Numbered from the stretch's first letter, positions 35,941-45,172 are shown. The stretch: DNA of 64,000 nucleotides from Haloimpatiens lingqiaonensis (GCF_044502415.1 NZ_CP172402.1), one strand, 5' to 3'. The notes: generated from the sequence alone by a model not told the origin. A program made the numbers and translations.

Positions 35941-37596
35941 ATGGAAAATGTAACTAATATGTTTTGTTATCAATGTCAAGAAACAGCAGGCTGCAAAGGA
36001 TGTACTCATAGAGGGGTATGCGGAAAAACTGCAGACGTGGCAAACTTACAGGATTTATTAATTTATAACTTAAAGGGAATAAGCATGTATGCTATAAAAG
36101 CAGAAGAAGTAGGTATGGACAATATAGCTGTAGACAGATTAATAATGGACAGCTTATTTACTACTATAACTAATGCTAATTTTGATAGAGAATTTTTTAT
36201 AGAAAGAATTAAAGAAACTTTAGAAGTAAAAGAGAATTTAAGAAAGGTTTTAGAAGATAAAGGGGTAGATTTAAGTTCAGCAAAACATGATGCTGCAGTA
36301 TGGACAGCAGATACTGTAGAAGAATTTGAAGCTAAGGCTAAAACTGTAGGAGTACTAGCTACAGAAAATGAAGATGTAAGATCTTTAAGAGAACTTTTAA
36401 TATATGGAGTAAAAGGACTAGCTGCTTACTTACACCATGCTTATGCTCTAGGTTATGAAGATAAAAATATATATGCTTTCATAAGAAAGGCATTAGTATC
36501 CACAACAGAAGCTTTATCTGTGGATGAAATGGTTGCTATAGTTTTAGAATGTGGAAAATTTGGCGTAGATGGCATGGCTATTTTAGACAAAGCAAACACT
36601 ACTACTTATGGACATCCTGAAATAACTAAGGTTAACTTAGGTGTTAGAAATAATCCAGCTATATTAATAAGCGGACATGACCTTAAAGACTTAGAAGATT
36701 TATTAGAGCAAACTAAGGGTACAGGAGTAGATGTATATACTCATGGCGAAATGCTTCCAGCTCATTACTACCCAGCATTTAAAAAATATGATAACTTTGT
36801 AGGAAACTACGGAAATGCTTGGTGGAAACAAAATGAGGAATTTGAAAAATTCAATGGACCAATACTTATGACTACAAACTGCTTAGTTCCACCAAAGGAT
36901 TCATACAAGGACAGAGTATATACTACAGGAGCAGTTGGATTCTCAGGACTTAAGCATATAGAAGAAAGAAATGAGGGAAAATCAAAAGACTTTTCAATTA
37001 TCATAGAACATGCTAAGAAGTGTGCTTCACCTACAGAATTGGAAAAAGGAGAAATAGTAGGAGGATTTGCTCACAATACAGTATTCTCACTAGCAGATAA
37101 GGTAGTAGAAGCAGTTAAATCTGGTGCTATTAAGAGATTCTTCGTAATGGCAGGCTGTGACGGAAGAGCTAAGTCAAGAAACTACTACACAGATTTTGCA
37201 AAAGCTCTACCAAAGGATACTGTAATATTAACAGCAGGTTGTGCTAAATACAAATACAATAAGTTAGACCTAGGAGATATTGGCGGAATCCCAAGAGTTT
37301 TAGATGCAGGACAATGTAACGATTCATACTCATTAGCATTAATAGCTTTAAAATTAAAAGAAGCATTTGAACTTAATGATGTAAATGAGCTTCCAATAAG
37401 CTACAATATAGCTTGGTATGAGCAAAAGGCAGTTATAGTTCTTCTAGCTCTATTACACTTAGGTGTTAAGAATATTCACTTAGGACCAACACTACCAGCA
37501 TTCCTATCACCAAATGTTGTTAAGGTTTTAGTGGACAACTTTGGAATAGGCGGAATAACTAACGTAGAAGACGACATGAAAATGTTCATGGAATAG
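35941..37596 (+). CDS. hcp: hybrid cluster protein (hydroxylamine reductase)
   Basis: A 551-residue class III hybrid cluster protein. The N-terminal cluster motif is CYQCQETAGCKGCTHRGVCG. The hybrid-cluster ligands lie in HGEMLPAHYYPA near 270, TTNCLVPP near 317, VMAGCDGR near 410 and TAGCAKYKYN near 438. The family reduces NO or hydroxylamine and protects against nitrosative stress in the cytoplasm. I take ATG 35941, preceded by TTAGGAGGG. A TTG at 35881 would add 20 residues and also has a ribosome-site-like GGTGGTGAAG. Confidence 0.95.
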   Translation: MENVTNMFCYQCQETAGCKGCTHRGVCGKTADVANLQDLLIYNLKGISMYAIKAEEVGMDNIAVDRLIMDSLFTTITNANFDREFFIERIKETLEVKENLRKVLEDKGVDLSSAKHDAAVWTADTVEEFEAKAKTVGVLATENEDVRSLRELLIYGVKGLAAYLHHAYALGYEDKNIYAFIRKALVSTTEALSVDEMVAIVLECGKFGVDGMAILDKANTTTYGHPEITKVNLGVRNNPAILISGHDLKDLEDLLEQTKGTGVDVYTHGEMLPAHYYPAFKKYDNFVGNYGNAWWKQNEEFEKFNGPILMTTNCLVPPKDSYKDRVYTTGAVGFSGLKHIEERNEGKSKDFSIIIEHAKKCASPTELEKGEIVGGFAHNTVFSLADKVVEAVKSGAIKRFFVMAGCDGRAKSRNYYTDFAKALPKDTVILTAGCAKYKYNKLDLGDIGGIPRVLDAGQCNDSYSLALIALKLKEAFELNDVNELPISYNIAWYEQKAVIVLLALLHLGVKNIHLGPTLPAFLSPNVVKVLVDNFGIGGITNVEDDMKMFME

Positions 37597-37616
37597 AGAT
37601 AAAGTAAGTGCCGTAG

Positions 37617-37851
37617 GAAAAAGCTGCCTTTAATTCCGTGATAAAATTGAAATTTTGGACTGTGAACAGTACGCTAAGAACTTCTAAATGTTTTGAAATT
37701 TAAATCCCCTAAAGCCTTCAAACTCGCTCGTACCTCACTCAAGCAATGAAGGCTTCTTAACGGGGTTTTAAATTTCAAAACAAAGAAGTTCTAAAGCTAG
37801 TTCAATAGTCCAAAATTTCAATTTTATCACTACATTAAAGGCAGCTTTTTC
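37617..37851. repeat. large imperfect palindrome A (235 bp)
   Basis: Outer arms of 17 bp are perfect (GAAAAAGCTGCCTTTAA with its complement at 37835-37851). Pairing continues inward in blocks: GATAAAATTGAAATTTTGGACT, GAACTTCT, TGTTTTGAAATTTAAA and GCCTTCA each recur in complement. The centre is GC-richer (ACTCGCTCGTACC). It begins 21 bases after hcp and may end or protect that mRNA. Confidence 0.85.
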
Positions 37852-37892
37852 AGTTACAGAATACTTGCTTCGTGGGTGGGAATACGGCCTAC

Positions 37893-38110
37893 TAAAGGAA
37901 GATTTCCTCCACTGCGTTACGGAAAATCTTTAATTAAATAAAAGAGATAGCAATAAAAGCTATAACTATTTCATTAAATGGAGTAGTTATAGCTTTTCTC
38001 TTTAAGAGTTTTAAAAATCTTTTATTGGCGACAGCCAGCGAAAATATAGAAATATAGAAATATTAAATATCAAATATCAAATATCAAATATCAATTAATG
38101 TTGAAATTCC
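37893..38110. repeat. MITE-core relative without terminal repeats
   Basis: Contains the core GATTTCCTCCACTGCGTTAC...GGAAAATC, the AGTTATAGCTTTTCT segment and AGCGAAAATATAGAAATATT seen inside elements 1 and 2, then AAATATC heptamers. The terminal repeats are missing. Confidence 0.75.
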
Positions 38111-38152
38111 TATGGAATTTCTTAAATTAGAATTTGTAGGGGAAGTAAGAAT

Positions 38153-38290
38153 TAAGTAAGAGGTAAAAAGTAAGAAGTAAAAATTCAGCTTTGCTGATAC
38201 TTTTTACTTTTCACAAATTAATTATAAAAAACTTTTTGAGTTTTATCCTTAACTCTTACTTCTTACTTTTTATCTTTTCTCCTCTACAAA
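38153..38290. repeat. heptamer arrays AAGTAAG and complement
   Basis: AAGTAAG/GGTAAAA units (38153-38185) and the complementary CTTACTT/CTTTTTA units (38250-38285) flank a stem AAAAACTTT/GAGTTTT. Confidence 0.7.
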
Positions 38291-38356
38291 ATTACTATTT
38301 ATTGAACTAATAGTAATCTTTACATCTCAATATATGAAAATTGTTACTTAATTACT

Positions 38357-38793
38357 TTACAATTCTTTGCCCATCATAACCATACTATTGTATGATTTTA
38401 AACCTCTCTTTTGATAAAATCCTTCTGTCCTATCATTTCTTGATGTAAATAAAACTATTTCTGTGATTCCTTTGTTTTTTAATTTTTTTCAAATTCAGTA
38501 AGAATTTTAGTTCCGATACCTTTATTACGCATTTCATTTTTTACACAAAACTCTTTAATATTAAACATAATGCCATTATAGAATTGTTCCTGACTTCCCA
38601 GAATCATGCCACACAGAATTTCTTGTTGATATGCTTTGATTCCATAAAAACTTTCACAATTAATCATTTGATATAATCTTTTTGATGCTGTTTCAATTGA
38701 CCATTCATCATTCCAAGGTGGTGAATTAAAAGTTTCAACATACATATTTGATAGTTCATTAATATCTAACAAAGTTATTTCTTCAAATTTCAT
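38357..38793 (-). pseudogene. GNAT family N-acetyltransferase, frameshifted
   Basis: The first frame (38793-38479) has 104 residues, MKFEEITLLDINELSNMYVE to ILTEFEKN, including the acetyl-CoA loop VKNEMRNKGIGTKIL. The second frame continues LKNKGITEIVLFTSRNDRTE and GFYQKRGLKSYNSMVMMGKE to TAA at 38359-38357. The break is in an A7 run (38489-38483), and one extra A gives EKKLKNKG in frame. The combined length of about 145 residues is normal for GNAT. Substrate is unknown. Confidence 0.85.
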
Positions 38794-39116
38794 TTATTCT
38801 CCTCTAATAATATAGTTCGAGATATTTTGCTATTATAATTATTGAAAATATTATTAGTAACCATGAATTAGAGCTTACTAAGGCTACGCCTAAAAGATAA
38901 TATGAGCTCTTTCTTATAAGTTAAAGATTTTCTAAATAAAATGAAGAAAATCCACATTAATTGATATTTGATATTTAATATTTATTATTTATATATTTAT
39001 TGTGGACTTAAAATCAGATTTTTCCTATGCCATTACGTCACAATTTTCTTACGTGTTGTATTAAATTTTAAGTAAAAATGATATAATATTAGTATAAAAC
39101 ATTAGGAGTGAAAGCG
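38794..39116. other. gene-free spacer
   Basis: AT-rich with short GATATTTGATATTTAATAT heptamer-like units (38960-38995). A TGATATAAT extended -10 at about 39079-39087 probably serves the next gene. Confidence 0.45.
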
Positions 39117-40118
39117 TTGAAACATAAGAAAATACATCATGAACATGATGTGGGATATAAGTATATATTTTCTCATAAGGAAACATTTTTGGAACTATTA
39201 AGAAGTTTTACTAAAAATGAATGGGTGAATTTAATAAAAGAAGATGATTTGGTATTAGTAGATAAGTCTTATATTCTTTCAGATTTTGAAGAGGAAGAAT
39301 CAGATATATTGTATAAAGTAAATATAAATGGGCAAGAAGTTTTATTTTATGTGTTATTAGAGTTTCAATCAAAAGTAGATTTTCAAATGCCCATAAGATT
39401 ATTGTTTTATATGACAGAAATATGGAGAGATATATTAAAAAATGTTCATAAAAATGAAAGGCGAAGAAAAAGTTTTAAGCTTCCAGCTATAATTCCCATA
39501 GTTATATATAATGGTAAAAATAATTGGACTGCAGTTAGAAGCTTTAAAGAAGTTTTAAGTGGTTATGAATTATTTGGAGAAAATATAATAGATTTTAGCT
39601 ATATATTATTAGACATAAATAAATACAGTAAGGAAGAATTATGTGAAATATCCAACCTAGTATCTTCAGTATTTTTTATAGATCAAAATATGGATGAAAA
39701 GGAATTAGTAAAAAGATTAAGAACTATAATATATGTACTGAAGAAAATAACACCTGAGCAATATGATATATTTAGAAATTGGTTAAAAGGAATAATAAAA
39801 CCAAGACTACCACGAGAATTGCAGGATGAATTGGAGAATATAATGGAAACATCTAATCAATGGGAGGTGGAATCTATGGTATATAGTATACAGAAAGTAA
39901 TTGATGGCGTGGAAAAGAAAGGTATTAAAAAGGGCATAGAGCAGGGTATAGAAAGGGGCATGGAAAAGGGAATAGAAAAAGGAATAGAAAAAGGAATAGA
40001 AAAAGGTAAGCTGGAAGTGGCAAAAAATATGCTCAAATTAGGAATTGATATAGATGTTATAGAAAAAGCTACAGGACTAGCTAGGGAAGAAATAGAAAAA
40101 ATTAAAGAAACGCTATAA
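39117..40118 (+). CDS. Rpn family recombination-promoting nuclease / putative transposase
   Basis: About 333 residues. The N-terminal PD-(D/E)XK-type domain of the Rpn/YhgA family shows HHEHDVGYKYIFSHKETFLE, the acidic SDILYKV, and the catalytic-looking LLEFQSKVDFQMPIRLLFYM (E..Q-K). The C-terminal part has a repeated GIEKGIEKG..GMEKG stretch (about 267-300) and a predicted helix-turn-helix tail, as in many clostridial members. Members act as DNA endonucleases. TTG 39117 is preferred because the AGGAG site lies eight bases before it. GTG 39108 overlaps that site. Confidence 0.88.
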   Translation: MKHKKIHHEHDVGYKYIFSHKETFLELLRSFTKNEWVNLIKEDDLVLVDKSYILSDFEEEESDILYKVNINGQEVLFYVLLEFQSKVDFQMPIRLLFYMTEIWRDILKNVHKNERRRKSFKLPAIIPIVIYNGKNNWTAVRSFKEVLSGYELFGENIIDFSYILLDINKYSKEELCEISNLVSSVFFIDQNMDEKELVKRLRTIIYVLKKITPEQYDIFRNWLKGIIKPRLPRELQDELENIMETSNQWEVESMVYSIQKVIDGVEKKGIKKGIEQGIERGMEKGIEKGIEKGIEKGKLEVAKNMLKLGIDIDVIEKATGLAREEIEKIKETL

Positions 40119-40140
40119 GCATAAATTGCGATGCAATTTT

Positions 40141-40170
40141 ATAATGGACAAGGGACAAGGGACAATGGAC
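40141..40170. repeat. heptamer array GGACAAG/GGACAAT
   Basis: Four units of 7 bp near the end of the Rpn gene. Confidence 0.7.
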
Positions 40171-40208
40171 AATGAATGAAGTTTTTCTTACAGAAAAACT
40201 AAAATTTT

Positions 40209-40252
40209 AAAAGACCTAAACATAGAATTTATCTATATTTAGGTCTTTTTCT
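40209..40252 (+). terminator. terminator of the Rpn gene
   Basis: AAAAGACCTAAA and TTTAGGTCTTTT stem followed by TTCTGTTTTT. Confidence 0.88.
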
Positions 40253-40364
40253 GTTTTTAATTTTAGTTTTGCATTAGCAAAACATCCATAATTGTCAACT
40301 GTCAACTGTCAATTGTCAATTATAAGAATGTTGCGTCGCAACATTCTTATATTGTGAAGTAAGT

Positions 40365-40532
40365 GCCGTAGGAAAAATCTTTAATTGAATATGAATAATG
40401 GTATAGTAAGAAAAGATATAACTGTTTCATTAAACAAAGCAGTTATATCTTTTCTTTTAGGGCTTGAAAAATCTTTTATTGGCGATAGTCAGCAAAAATA
40501 TAGAAATATTAAATATCAAATATCAAATATCA
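40365..40532. repeat. MITE-core relative without terminal repeats
   Basis: GAAAAATCTTTAATTGAATA, the pair ATATAACTG/AGTTATAT, AATCTTTTATTGGCGATAGT and AAATATC heptamers, as in 37893-38110. It starts with AGTAAGTGCCGTAGG, also seen at 37603. Confidence 0.7.
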
Positions 40533-40694
40533 ATGTTTGATACTTTTATAAAGTGTATATCAGTTGTTTATGTGATTAGATTAGTTCTGAAACATAATCT
40601 TTTTATACATCATTTAAAAATTAAGATTAAGTTTCTTGGTCTTGATATAGAAGTTAAAAGCAAAGAAAAAAGTGCCCCATCCTCACAAGATTAG
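40533..40694 (+). CDS. small hypothetical protein
   Basis: ATG 40533 opens a 53-residue frame, MFDTFIKCISVVYVIRLVLK, ending IKFLGLDIEVKSKEKSAPSS and two more residues. There is a hydrophobic N-terminal helix and a basic tail. The start lies at the edge of an AAATATC array, so the N-terminus may have been replaced. No good ribosome site is seen. I do not recognise a family. It may be a remnant. Confidence 0.35.
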   Translation: MFDTFIKCISVVYVIRLVLKHNLFIHHLKIKIKFLGLDIEVKSKEKSAPSSQD

Positions 40695-40767
40695 CACCTT
40701 TTCTTAATTATCATTATATTAATTTCATCCAATAGCCCTAAAACAAAATAAATGTTCTAAGAATTGC

Positions 40768-40798
40768 TTAGTGTTAGCGCACTAAGCTTTTCTTATTT
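40768..40798 (+). terminator. hairpin terminator
   Basis: GCTTAGTG, loop TTAGCG, CACTAAGC followed by TTTTCTTATT. Confidence 0.7.
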
Positions 40799-40868
40799 AT
40801 ATTATATCAAAATTTCATAAAAAATAAACCTATATAATTTTTTTCTATTTAAAAATTTCAACTTCAAA

Positions 40869-40967
40869 TTAGCATAAATTAGAATCTACAAGTTTTATTA
40901 ACTCTTCAATACGTTTCTTCTTAAGAATCAATATTTCTTTATGGTTTTCCAAAGCTCTTCTCTTATC
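40869..40967 (-). pseudogene. MerR-type regulator remnant (C-terminal fragment)
   Basis: A minus-strand frame without start reads FDKRRALENHKEILILKKKR and then IEELIKLVDSNLC before its stop. It resembles the dimerisation helix of MerR-family regulators. The DNA-binding part is not seen upstream. Confidence 0.4.
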
Positions 40968-41157
40968 AAACTAACGTTTGGTTCTATCCTTTAGTAATTA
41001 TTATTTTACAAATTTTTAAAAATTGTTTTGTGTAAAATATAAAAAAGTGTGTTACAATATAAATAATCAGAAAATTCTAAAATGAACTTAATTTTGAAAG
41101 TTCTTGTAATGAGATATTCATTTTCATAATTTATATATAATAGGGAAATTTATAAAA

Positions 41158-41287
41158 TAAACAGAGCTCTTAGCTTCAGATGGAGTTTTTACTCCAACTG
41201 AAGGTTAGAGATCGTTATCCAGGGACGTAGCTGCCGTTATCTCCCACTTTGTTAGAAGAGGGAGTGTTACGGCAGGTAGTCATCGGG
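41158..41287 (-). repeat. 130-bp double-hairpin repeat, copy 4 (reverse)
   Basis: Full-length unit on the minus strand with TAAACAGAGC at its left and AGTCATCGGG at its right end. It lies 85 bases before the next gene. Confidence 0.9.
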
Positions 41288-41371
41288 TAAATAAAATTTT
41301 TAATTTTAAGTGGTATAGATTTAAAACAAAATTATTTATAGAAAAATAATAAAATAAGGGGGTATTTTGTA

Positions 41372-42301
41372 ATGATAACACGTGCTATAGAATTAGCTTT
41401 AAAAGCTCATGAAAATAAAAAGAGAATTGGTACAGATATACCTTATGCAGTGCATCCTATAGAGGTAGGTATAACTCTTTCAAAAAATAAAATGGATGAT
41501 GAAACTATAATAGCAGGAATAATACATGATGCAGTGGAGCAGGAGTATTTATCACTAGAAGAAGTTGAGGAAATGTTTGGATTTAAAGTTAAGAGAATAG
41601 TAGAGAAGGTATATATAGCAGATAAGTATCAAGAGGGAGAAGATTATATAGCTAGAAAGAAACGTACTTTGGATTATTTAAGAGAACAGGCTTCACCAGA
41701 GTTTAAATTTGTAACCTGTGCAGATAGATTGAGCAACCTAAAGATGATGCAGGACGAGTATAAAGTAATTGGCGATAAGGTTTGGGACAGATATAAAGAG
41801 GGATATGAAAAGAGAAAATGGTACTATCAAAGCTTGGTTGTAAGTTTAACTCAAATATCAAATTATGATATGTATAAGGAAATGGTGGAAAGGATAGAAG
41901 ATCTTTTCGGACCAGTTTCGGCTTCTATATTCATAAATGATGATCTTCAAACTATAGAAGATAAATTTGATATGGATGTGGCAGAACAATCAAGATGGCT
42001 TATAGAACATATGATGGGATTCCTAGGACAGGTTATTGAGGAATTTGATATATCAAAGGATCCAAATATAAAAGAAGATTTAAGAGAAGCTATGATAAAA
42101 ATTTTAGATATGTATCGTAAGCAAAACAATAATGAGGAAATAGATATTTCTCATGAGGATTGGGTAAATTGCATTAAGATATTCTATATACTAAGAAGAT
42201 TCTTTAAATTTAACAATACTTGGATAAGGGAAAATATAGGTATAAACTATCTTGCATGGTATAAGTTATATGATACAGAGTTTAAATTGAAAATAAAATA
42301 G
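41372..42301 (+). CDS. HD-domain phosphohydrolase-like protein (RelA/SpoT hydrolase-type)
   Basis: A 309-residue protein whose first 190 residues resemble the (p)ppGpp hydrolase HD domain: ALKAHENKKRIGTDIPYAVH near 10-29, the IIAGIIHDAVE motif with the HD pair near 50-60, and TCADRLSNLKMM near 115-125. No synthetase, TGS or ACT domain is present, so it is a stand-alone hydrolase-like protein. The C-terminal 110 residues are helical and unfamiliar. An AAGGGGGT site precedes the ATG. Confidence 0.82.
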   Translation: MITRAIELALKAHENKKRIGTDIPYAVHPIEVGITLSKNKMDDETIIAGIIHDAVEQEYLSLEEVEEMFGFKVKRIVEKVYIADKYQEGEDYIARKKRTLDYLREQASPEFKFVTCADRLSNLKMMQDEYKVIGDKVWDRYKEGYEKRKWYYQSLVVSLTQISNYDMYKEMVERIEDLFGPVSASIFINDDLQTIEDKFDMDVAEQSRWLIEHMMGFLGQVIEEFDISKDPNIKEDLREAMIKILDMYRKQNNNEEIDISHEDWVNCIKIFYILRRFFKFNNTWIRENIGINYLAWYKLYDTEFKLKIK

Positions 42302-42430
42302 AAGTGGATTTAACCAAAGGCTCGTTGACGGGTGTAGGCAATATCAGTGTAAGCAAGTGGAGGGAAAGAGTAAACTAATATAAAAACTATGCTAAATACA
42401 TTAATCACCTTAATATAATAGTTATTTAAA

Positions 42431-42496
42431 AAAATTGTAATTCAGATTTTTGGCAAAAGCTAAGAGTTCTGGATTACAATTTTTTATTTTGTAAAA
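42431..42496 (+). terminator. terminator of the HD gene
   Basis: AAAATTGTAAT and ATTACAATTTT arms with a further CAGA/TCTG pair, followed by TTATTTT. Confidence 0.8.
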
Positions 42497-42558
42497 TGCA
42501 ATTTTAAGTGGAAAAAAGTTTATAAATGCATATGTACATAGTGAAGGGAGATGATCAT

Positions 42559-42783
42559 ATGGCAGTTATGGAGAATAAAATAGGAAGTTCACTAGTGTTA
42601 AAAAAAGTTGTAGACACCACAGAAGATGGTAAGGAAAAATATAAAACTCAAAAGTTTTCCAAGGTGAAGGTTTCAGCTACAGCTGAAGATATATATGAAA
42701 TTGGCAAGAAAATGGAAGAGCTTATAGACTATCCTGTTAAGGAAATATTAAGAGAAGATACAAGTTCAGTAATCGGAGAATAG
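42559..42783 (+). CDS. DUF1659 family protein
   Basis: 74 residues, MAVMENKIGSSLVLKKVVDT onward, with the DUF1659 pattern of two beta hairpins and a helix (FSKVKVSATAEDIYEIGKKM). The ATG at 42559 follows AGGGAGATG. It is 11 bases before a DUF2922 gene; the pair is a common Firmicutes operon of unknown role. Confidence 0.85.
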   Translation: MAVMENKIGSSLVLKKVVDTTEDGKEKYKTQKFSKVKVSATAEDIYEIGKKMEELIDYPVKEILREDTSSVIGE

Positions 42784-42794
42784 GAGGGGTGTAG

Positions 42795-43010
42795 ATGTCT
42801 AAGGATTTAGTTATGTATTTTATGGATCAAGATAGAAAAAAGGTGTCTTTAAGACTGAAAGATGTTAAAGCAGATATAACCCAAGTTGAAGTAGAAGAGC
42901 TAATGGATTTGATTATGCAAAAGAATATATTTAAGTTATCAGCTGCAGATATAGTAACTAAAGATAGAGCAGAAATAATAAGCAGCTCAGTGGAACAATT
43001 TAAATTCTAA
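42795..43010 (+). CDS. DUF2922 family protein
   Basis: 71 residues, MSKDLVMYFMDQDRKKVSLR onward, a short beta-rich protein typical of DUF2922. It has a TAGGAGGGG site. It forms an operon with the DUF1659 gene. The YvrJ partner usually next to it is at 13890-14039. Confidence 0.85.
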   Translation: MSKDLVMYFMDQDRKKVSLRLKDVKADITQVEVEELMDLIMQKNIFKLSAADIVTKDRAEIISSSVEQFKF

Positions 43011-43018
43011 ATATTTTG

Positions 43019-43053
43019 AGGAAGGGGGTAGATGTACCTCCTTCTTTATTTTG
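43019..43053 (+). terminator. terminator of the DUF1659-DUF2922 operon
   Basis: GAAGGGGGTA, loop GATG, TACCTCCTTC followed by TTTATTTT. Confidence 0.88.
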
Positions 43054-43073
43054 AAATAAAACTATAAAACCTA

Positions 43074-43132
43074 TTTACAAAATAAAAATAAATGGTATAA
43101 TTATAGAGTAAGCAATAATGAAAATCATTATC
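43074..43132 (+). promoter_or_regulatory. Fur-boxed promoter, probably the original feo promoter
   Basis: TTTACA (43074-43079), a 16-base spacer and TATAAT (43096-43101), followed by AATAATGAAAATCATTATC at 43114-43132, which matches the Fur consensus GATAATGATAATCATTATC at 17 of 19 bases. It points toward feoA, but a 130-bp repeat and the IS now lie in between. Confidence 0.85.
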
Positions 43133-43203
43133 AGTTACCTTTACATAAATGTTTAGGATTAATAGAAAATGTAAAAGTAAAAAAGAATGAGTTACAAATT
43201 TTT

Positions 43204-43334
43204 ATCCAGAAACGTACCTGTCGTAACACTCCCACTTCTAACAAAGTGGGAGATAACGGCAGCTACGTCCTTGGATAACGATCCTAACCTTCAGTTGGAG
43301 TAAAAACTCCATCTGAAGCTAACAGCTCTGTTTA
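43204..43334 (+). repeat. 130-bp double-hairpin repeat, copy 5 (degenerate start)
   Basis: The first 20 bases are diverged (TCCAGAAACGTACCTGTCG). From there both hairpins and the GCTCTGTTTA end are kept. Confidence 0.85.
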
Positions 43335-43405
43335 TTCAAATTACAAAAGGAAACATAAAATAAAAAATCTTAATGTACTAAATTAAAAAATATTAAAATT
43401 AATAA

Positions 43406-44870
43406 CTTTAGTTCTGCAAAATAAAAAGTCAAATTGGTAATGCTACCAAAAAATAAATATGGCACACCGACGGTTTCCGTGATATATAAAAGTTATTACT
43501 CAATTAATCACACGGGAGGTTGTCAGTATGCCAAATAAATTTACTAACCATATTATATCCATAAATGATGAACTTTACAATTATTTAAATGATGTAAACT
43601 ATGGAATGAATAAGCCACAATTTCATCATTTAACCACTATTATTGATGGATTAATAAACTTAGATGGCACAAAATCCTTATTAAAAGTTTCAGAGCATAT
43701 ATTAACTGCTAAAAGCAGCAGTTCTATATATAGATTTTTGAGTCACTCTAAATGGGACGATAGTCTCATTGATAGAAATCGTATTAATTATCTAAATTTG
43801 CATTTTAATAAACTCATAAAGCCAAAATCCGTAGGATTTCTGGTGATAGATGATACTGTGAATCCTAAGACTCAAGCAAAGAAAATGCAAGGCTTAAGCT
43901 ACAATCACTGCCATACAGAAGGCAAAACTCTTTGGTCTCACTGTGTTGTTACCTCTAATTTTGTTGCAGGGGATATGTCTATCCCTTTAAACTACAAGCC
44001 TTATTTAAATGAAGAAAACTGTAAAAAACACAATAAAACTTTTATGGGCAAAACAGATATAGCTTTAGATTTTATTAGCTCTTTTGAAAAACCCACTAAC
44101 TGTGACAAAATATATTGTCTTGTTGACAGTTGGTATACAAGCGAAAAGCTAATCGAAGGTTCTCTGCTAAAAGGTTTTAACCTCATTGGTGCTTTGAAAT
44201 CTAACAGAAAAATCTCTCCATTAGGAATCACAATGCAAATTAAAGAATTTGCTAAATATATAAATCCAGCTACCTTAGATGTAGTTACCATCGAAGGAAC
44301 TGAGTATAGAGTATATAGATACGAAGGTAAAGTTTCAAAGTTTGAAAACGCAACAGCGTTAATTTGCTATGAAGTTGATGGAGATACTTTCAAAGACCCT
44401 GTGTATCTAATGTCTACAGATGTAGAACTTAGCAACGAAACTATAATAAAATACTATCTAAAAAGATGGAGCATTGAAACGAACTACAAATATCTTAAAA
44501 CACATTTAGGCTTTGACGAATATAAGGTTCAAGGTATACTCTCTATCGAGAGATACTTTCTGCTTACATTCTTAGCAATCAATTTTCTAGAAATTTATAG
44601 GTTGCATCATCTTAAGGAGCTTCAGACCATTGGCGACACTATAAAATCTGTTAAAAGCCTAGCGGCTAAAGAATTAGTGCATTTTATTTATGAGCAAGCT
44701 AAAAACAATGTACCCATAGAATTAATACTTGATGAGCTGAAATTAGCTTCTTAGAAAAATTTTCAAGTTATTTATAGGACAAATATAGTGTGAAACACTG
44801 TAACTATATTCCTGTCAAGGAATTTGAATCTACAATTGGTATTTCAACTTCTTAAATTAAAGAAGTTAAG
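43406..44870 (+). mobile_element. insertion sequence, copy 2 (1465 bp)
   Basis: Ends identical to copy 1. Target duplication TTAATAA at 43399-43405 and 44871-44877. It is inserted between the Fur-boxed promoter and feoA. Confidence 0.95.
43528..44754 (+). CDS. DDE transposase (IS4/IS701-like), IS copy 2
   Basis: 408 residues, identical to the product of copy 1, with the same VIDDT, LVDSWY and WSIETNYK catalytic segments. It is intact. Its stop is 116 bases before the right end of the element. I see no terminator inside the element, so read-through into feoA is possible. Confidence 0.93.
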   Translation: MPNKFTNHIISINDELYNYLNDVNYGMNKPQFHHLTTIIDGLINLDGTKSLLKVSEHILTAKSSSSIYRFLSHSKWDDSLIDRNRINYLNLHFNKLIKPKSVGFLVIDDTVNPKTQAKKMQGLSYNHCHTEGKTLWSHCVVTSNFVAGDMSIPLNYKPYLNEENCKKHNKTFMGKTDIALDFISSFEKPTNCDKIYCLVDSWYTSEKLIEGSLLKGFNLIGALKSNRKISPLGITMQIKEFAKYINPATLDVVTIEGTEYRVYRYEGKVSKFENATALICYEVDGDTFKDPVYLMSTDVELSNETIIKYYLKRWSIETNYKYLKTHLGFDEYKVQGILSIERYFLLTFLAINFLEIYRLHHLKELQTIGDTIKSVKSLAAKELVHFIYEQAKNNVPIELILDELKLAS

Positions 44871-44935
44871 TTAATAAATTATAAAGTTAGTAAATGTGAT
44901 AAATTATAATAAAGTTAATAGGGGGTATAAGTTTT

Positions 44936-45172
44936 ATGAAAGGTAAATTTTTGGATGAGCTTTCTGTAGGAGAGAAAGGAAAGGTAGTTAGAATTTCAAA
45001 GGAAAGTTCTGTTAAAAGAAGACTTATGGACATGGGAATACTTCCAGGAACACAACTTGTGATGGAGGGTAAAGCACCTATGGGAGATCCTATAGAGATA
45101 AAATTAAGAGGCTATAAGCTTACTTTAAGAAAATCTGAAGCTAGTGATATTTTAGTAGAAGTTACAGCTTAG
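44936..45172 (+). CDS. feoA: FeoA family protein 1
   Basis: 78 residues with the SH3-like FeoA pattern: LSVGEKGKVVRI, RRLMDMGILPGTQL and GDPIEIKLRGYKLTLRKSEA. FeoA assists the FeoB ferrous iron channel at the inner membrane. It lies 66 bases after the IS and has a TAGGGGGTA site. A second FeoA gene follows. Confidence 0.93.
   Translation: MKGKFLDELSVGEKGKVVRISKESSVKRRLMDMGILPGTQLVMEGKAPMGDPIEIKLRGYKLTLRKSEASDILVEVTA

Noticed and set aside
40464..40532. Extending the small hypothetical gene upstream
   Set aside because: That part of the frame lies in a repeat relative of the MITE core and is not likely coding.
24770..43405. Composite transposon formed by IS copies 1 and 2
   Set aside because: Each copy has its own distinct target duplication, which shows independent insertions, and the DNA between carries core metabolic genes.
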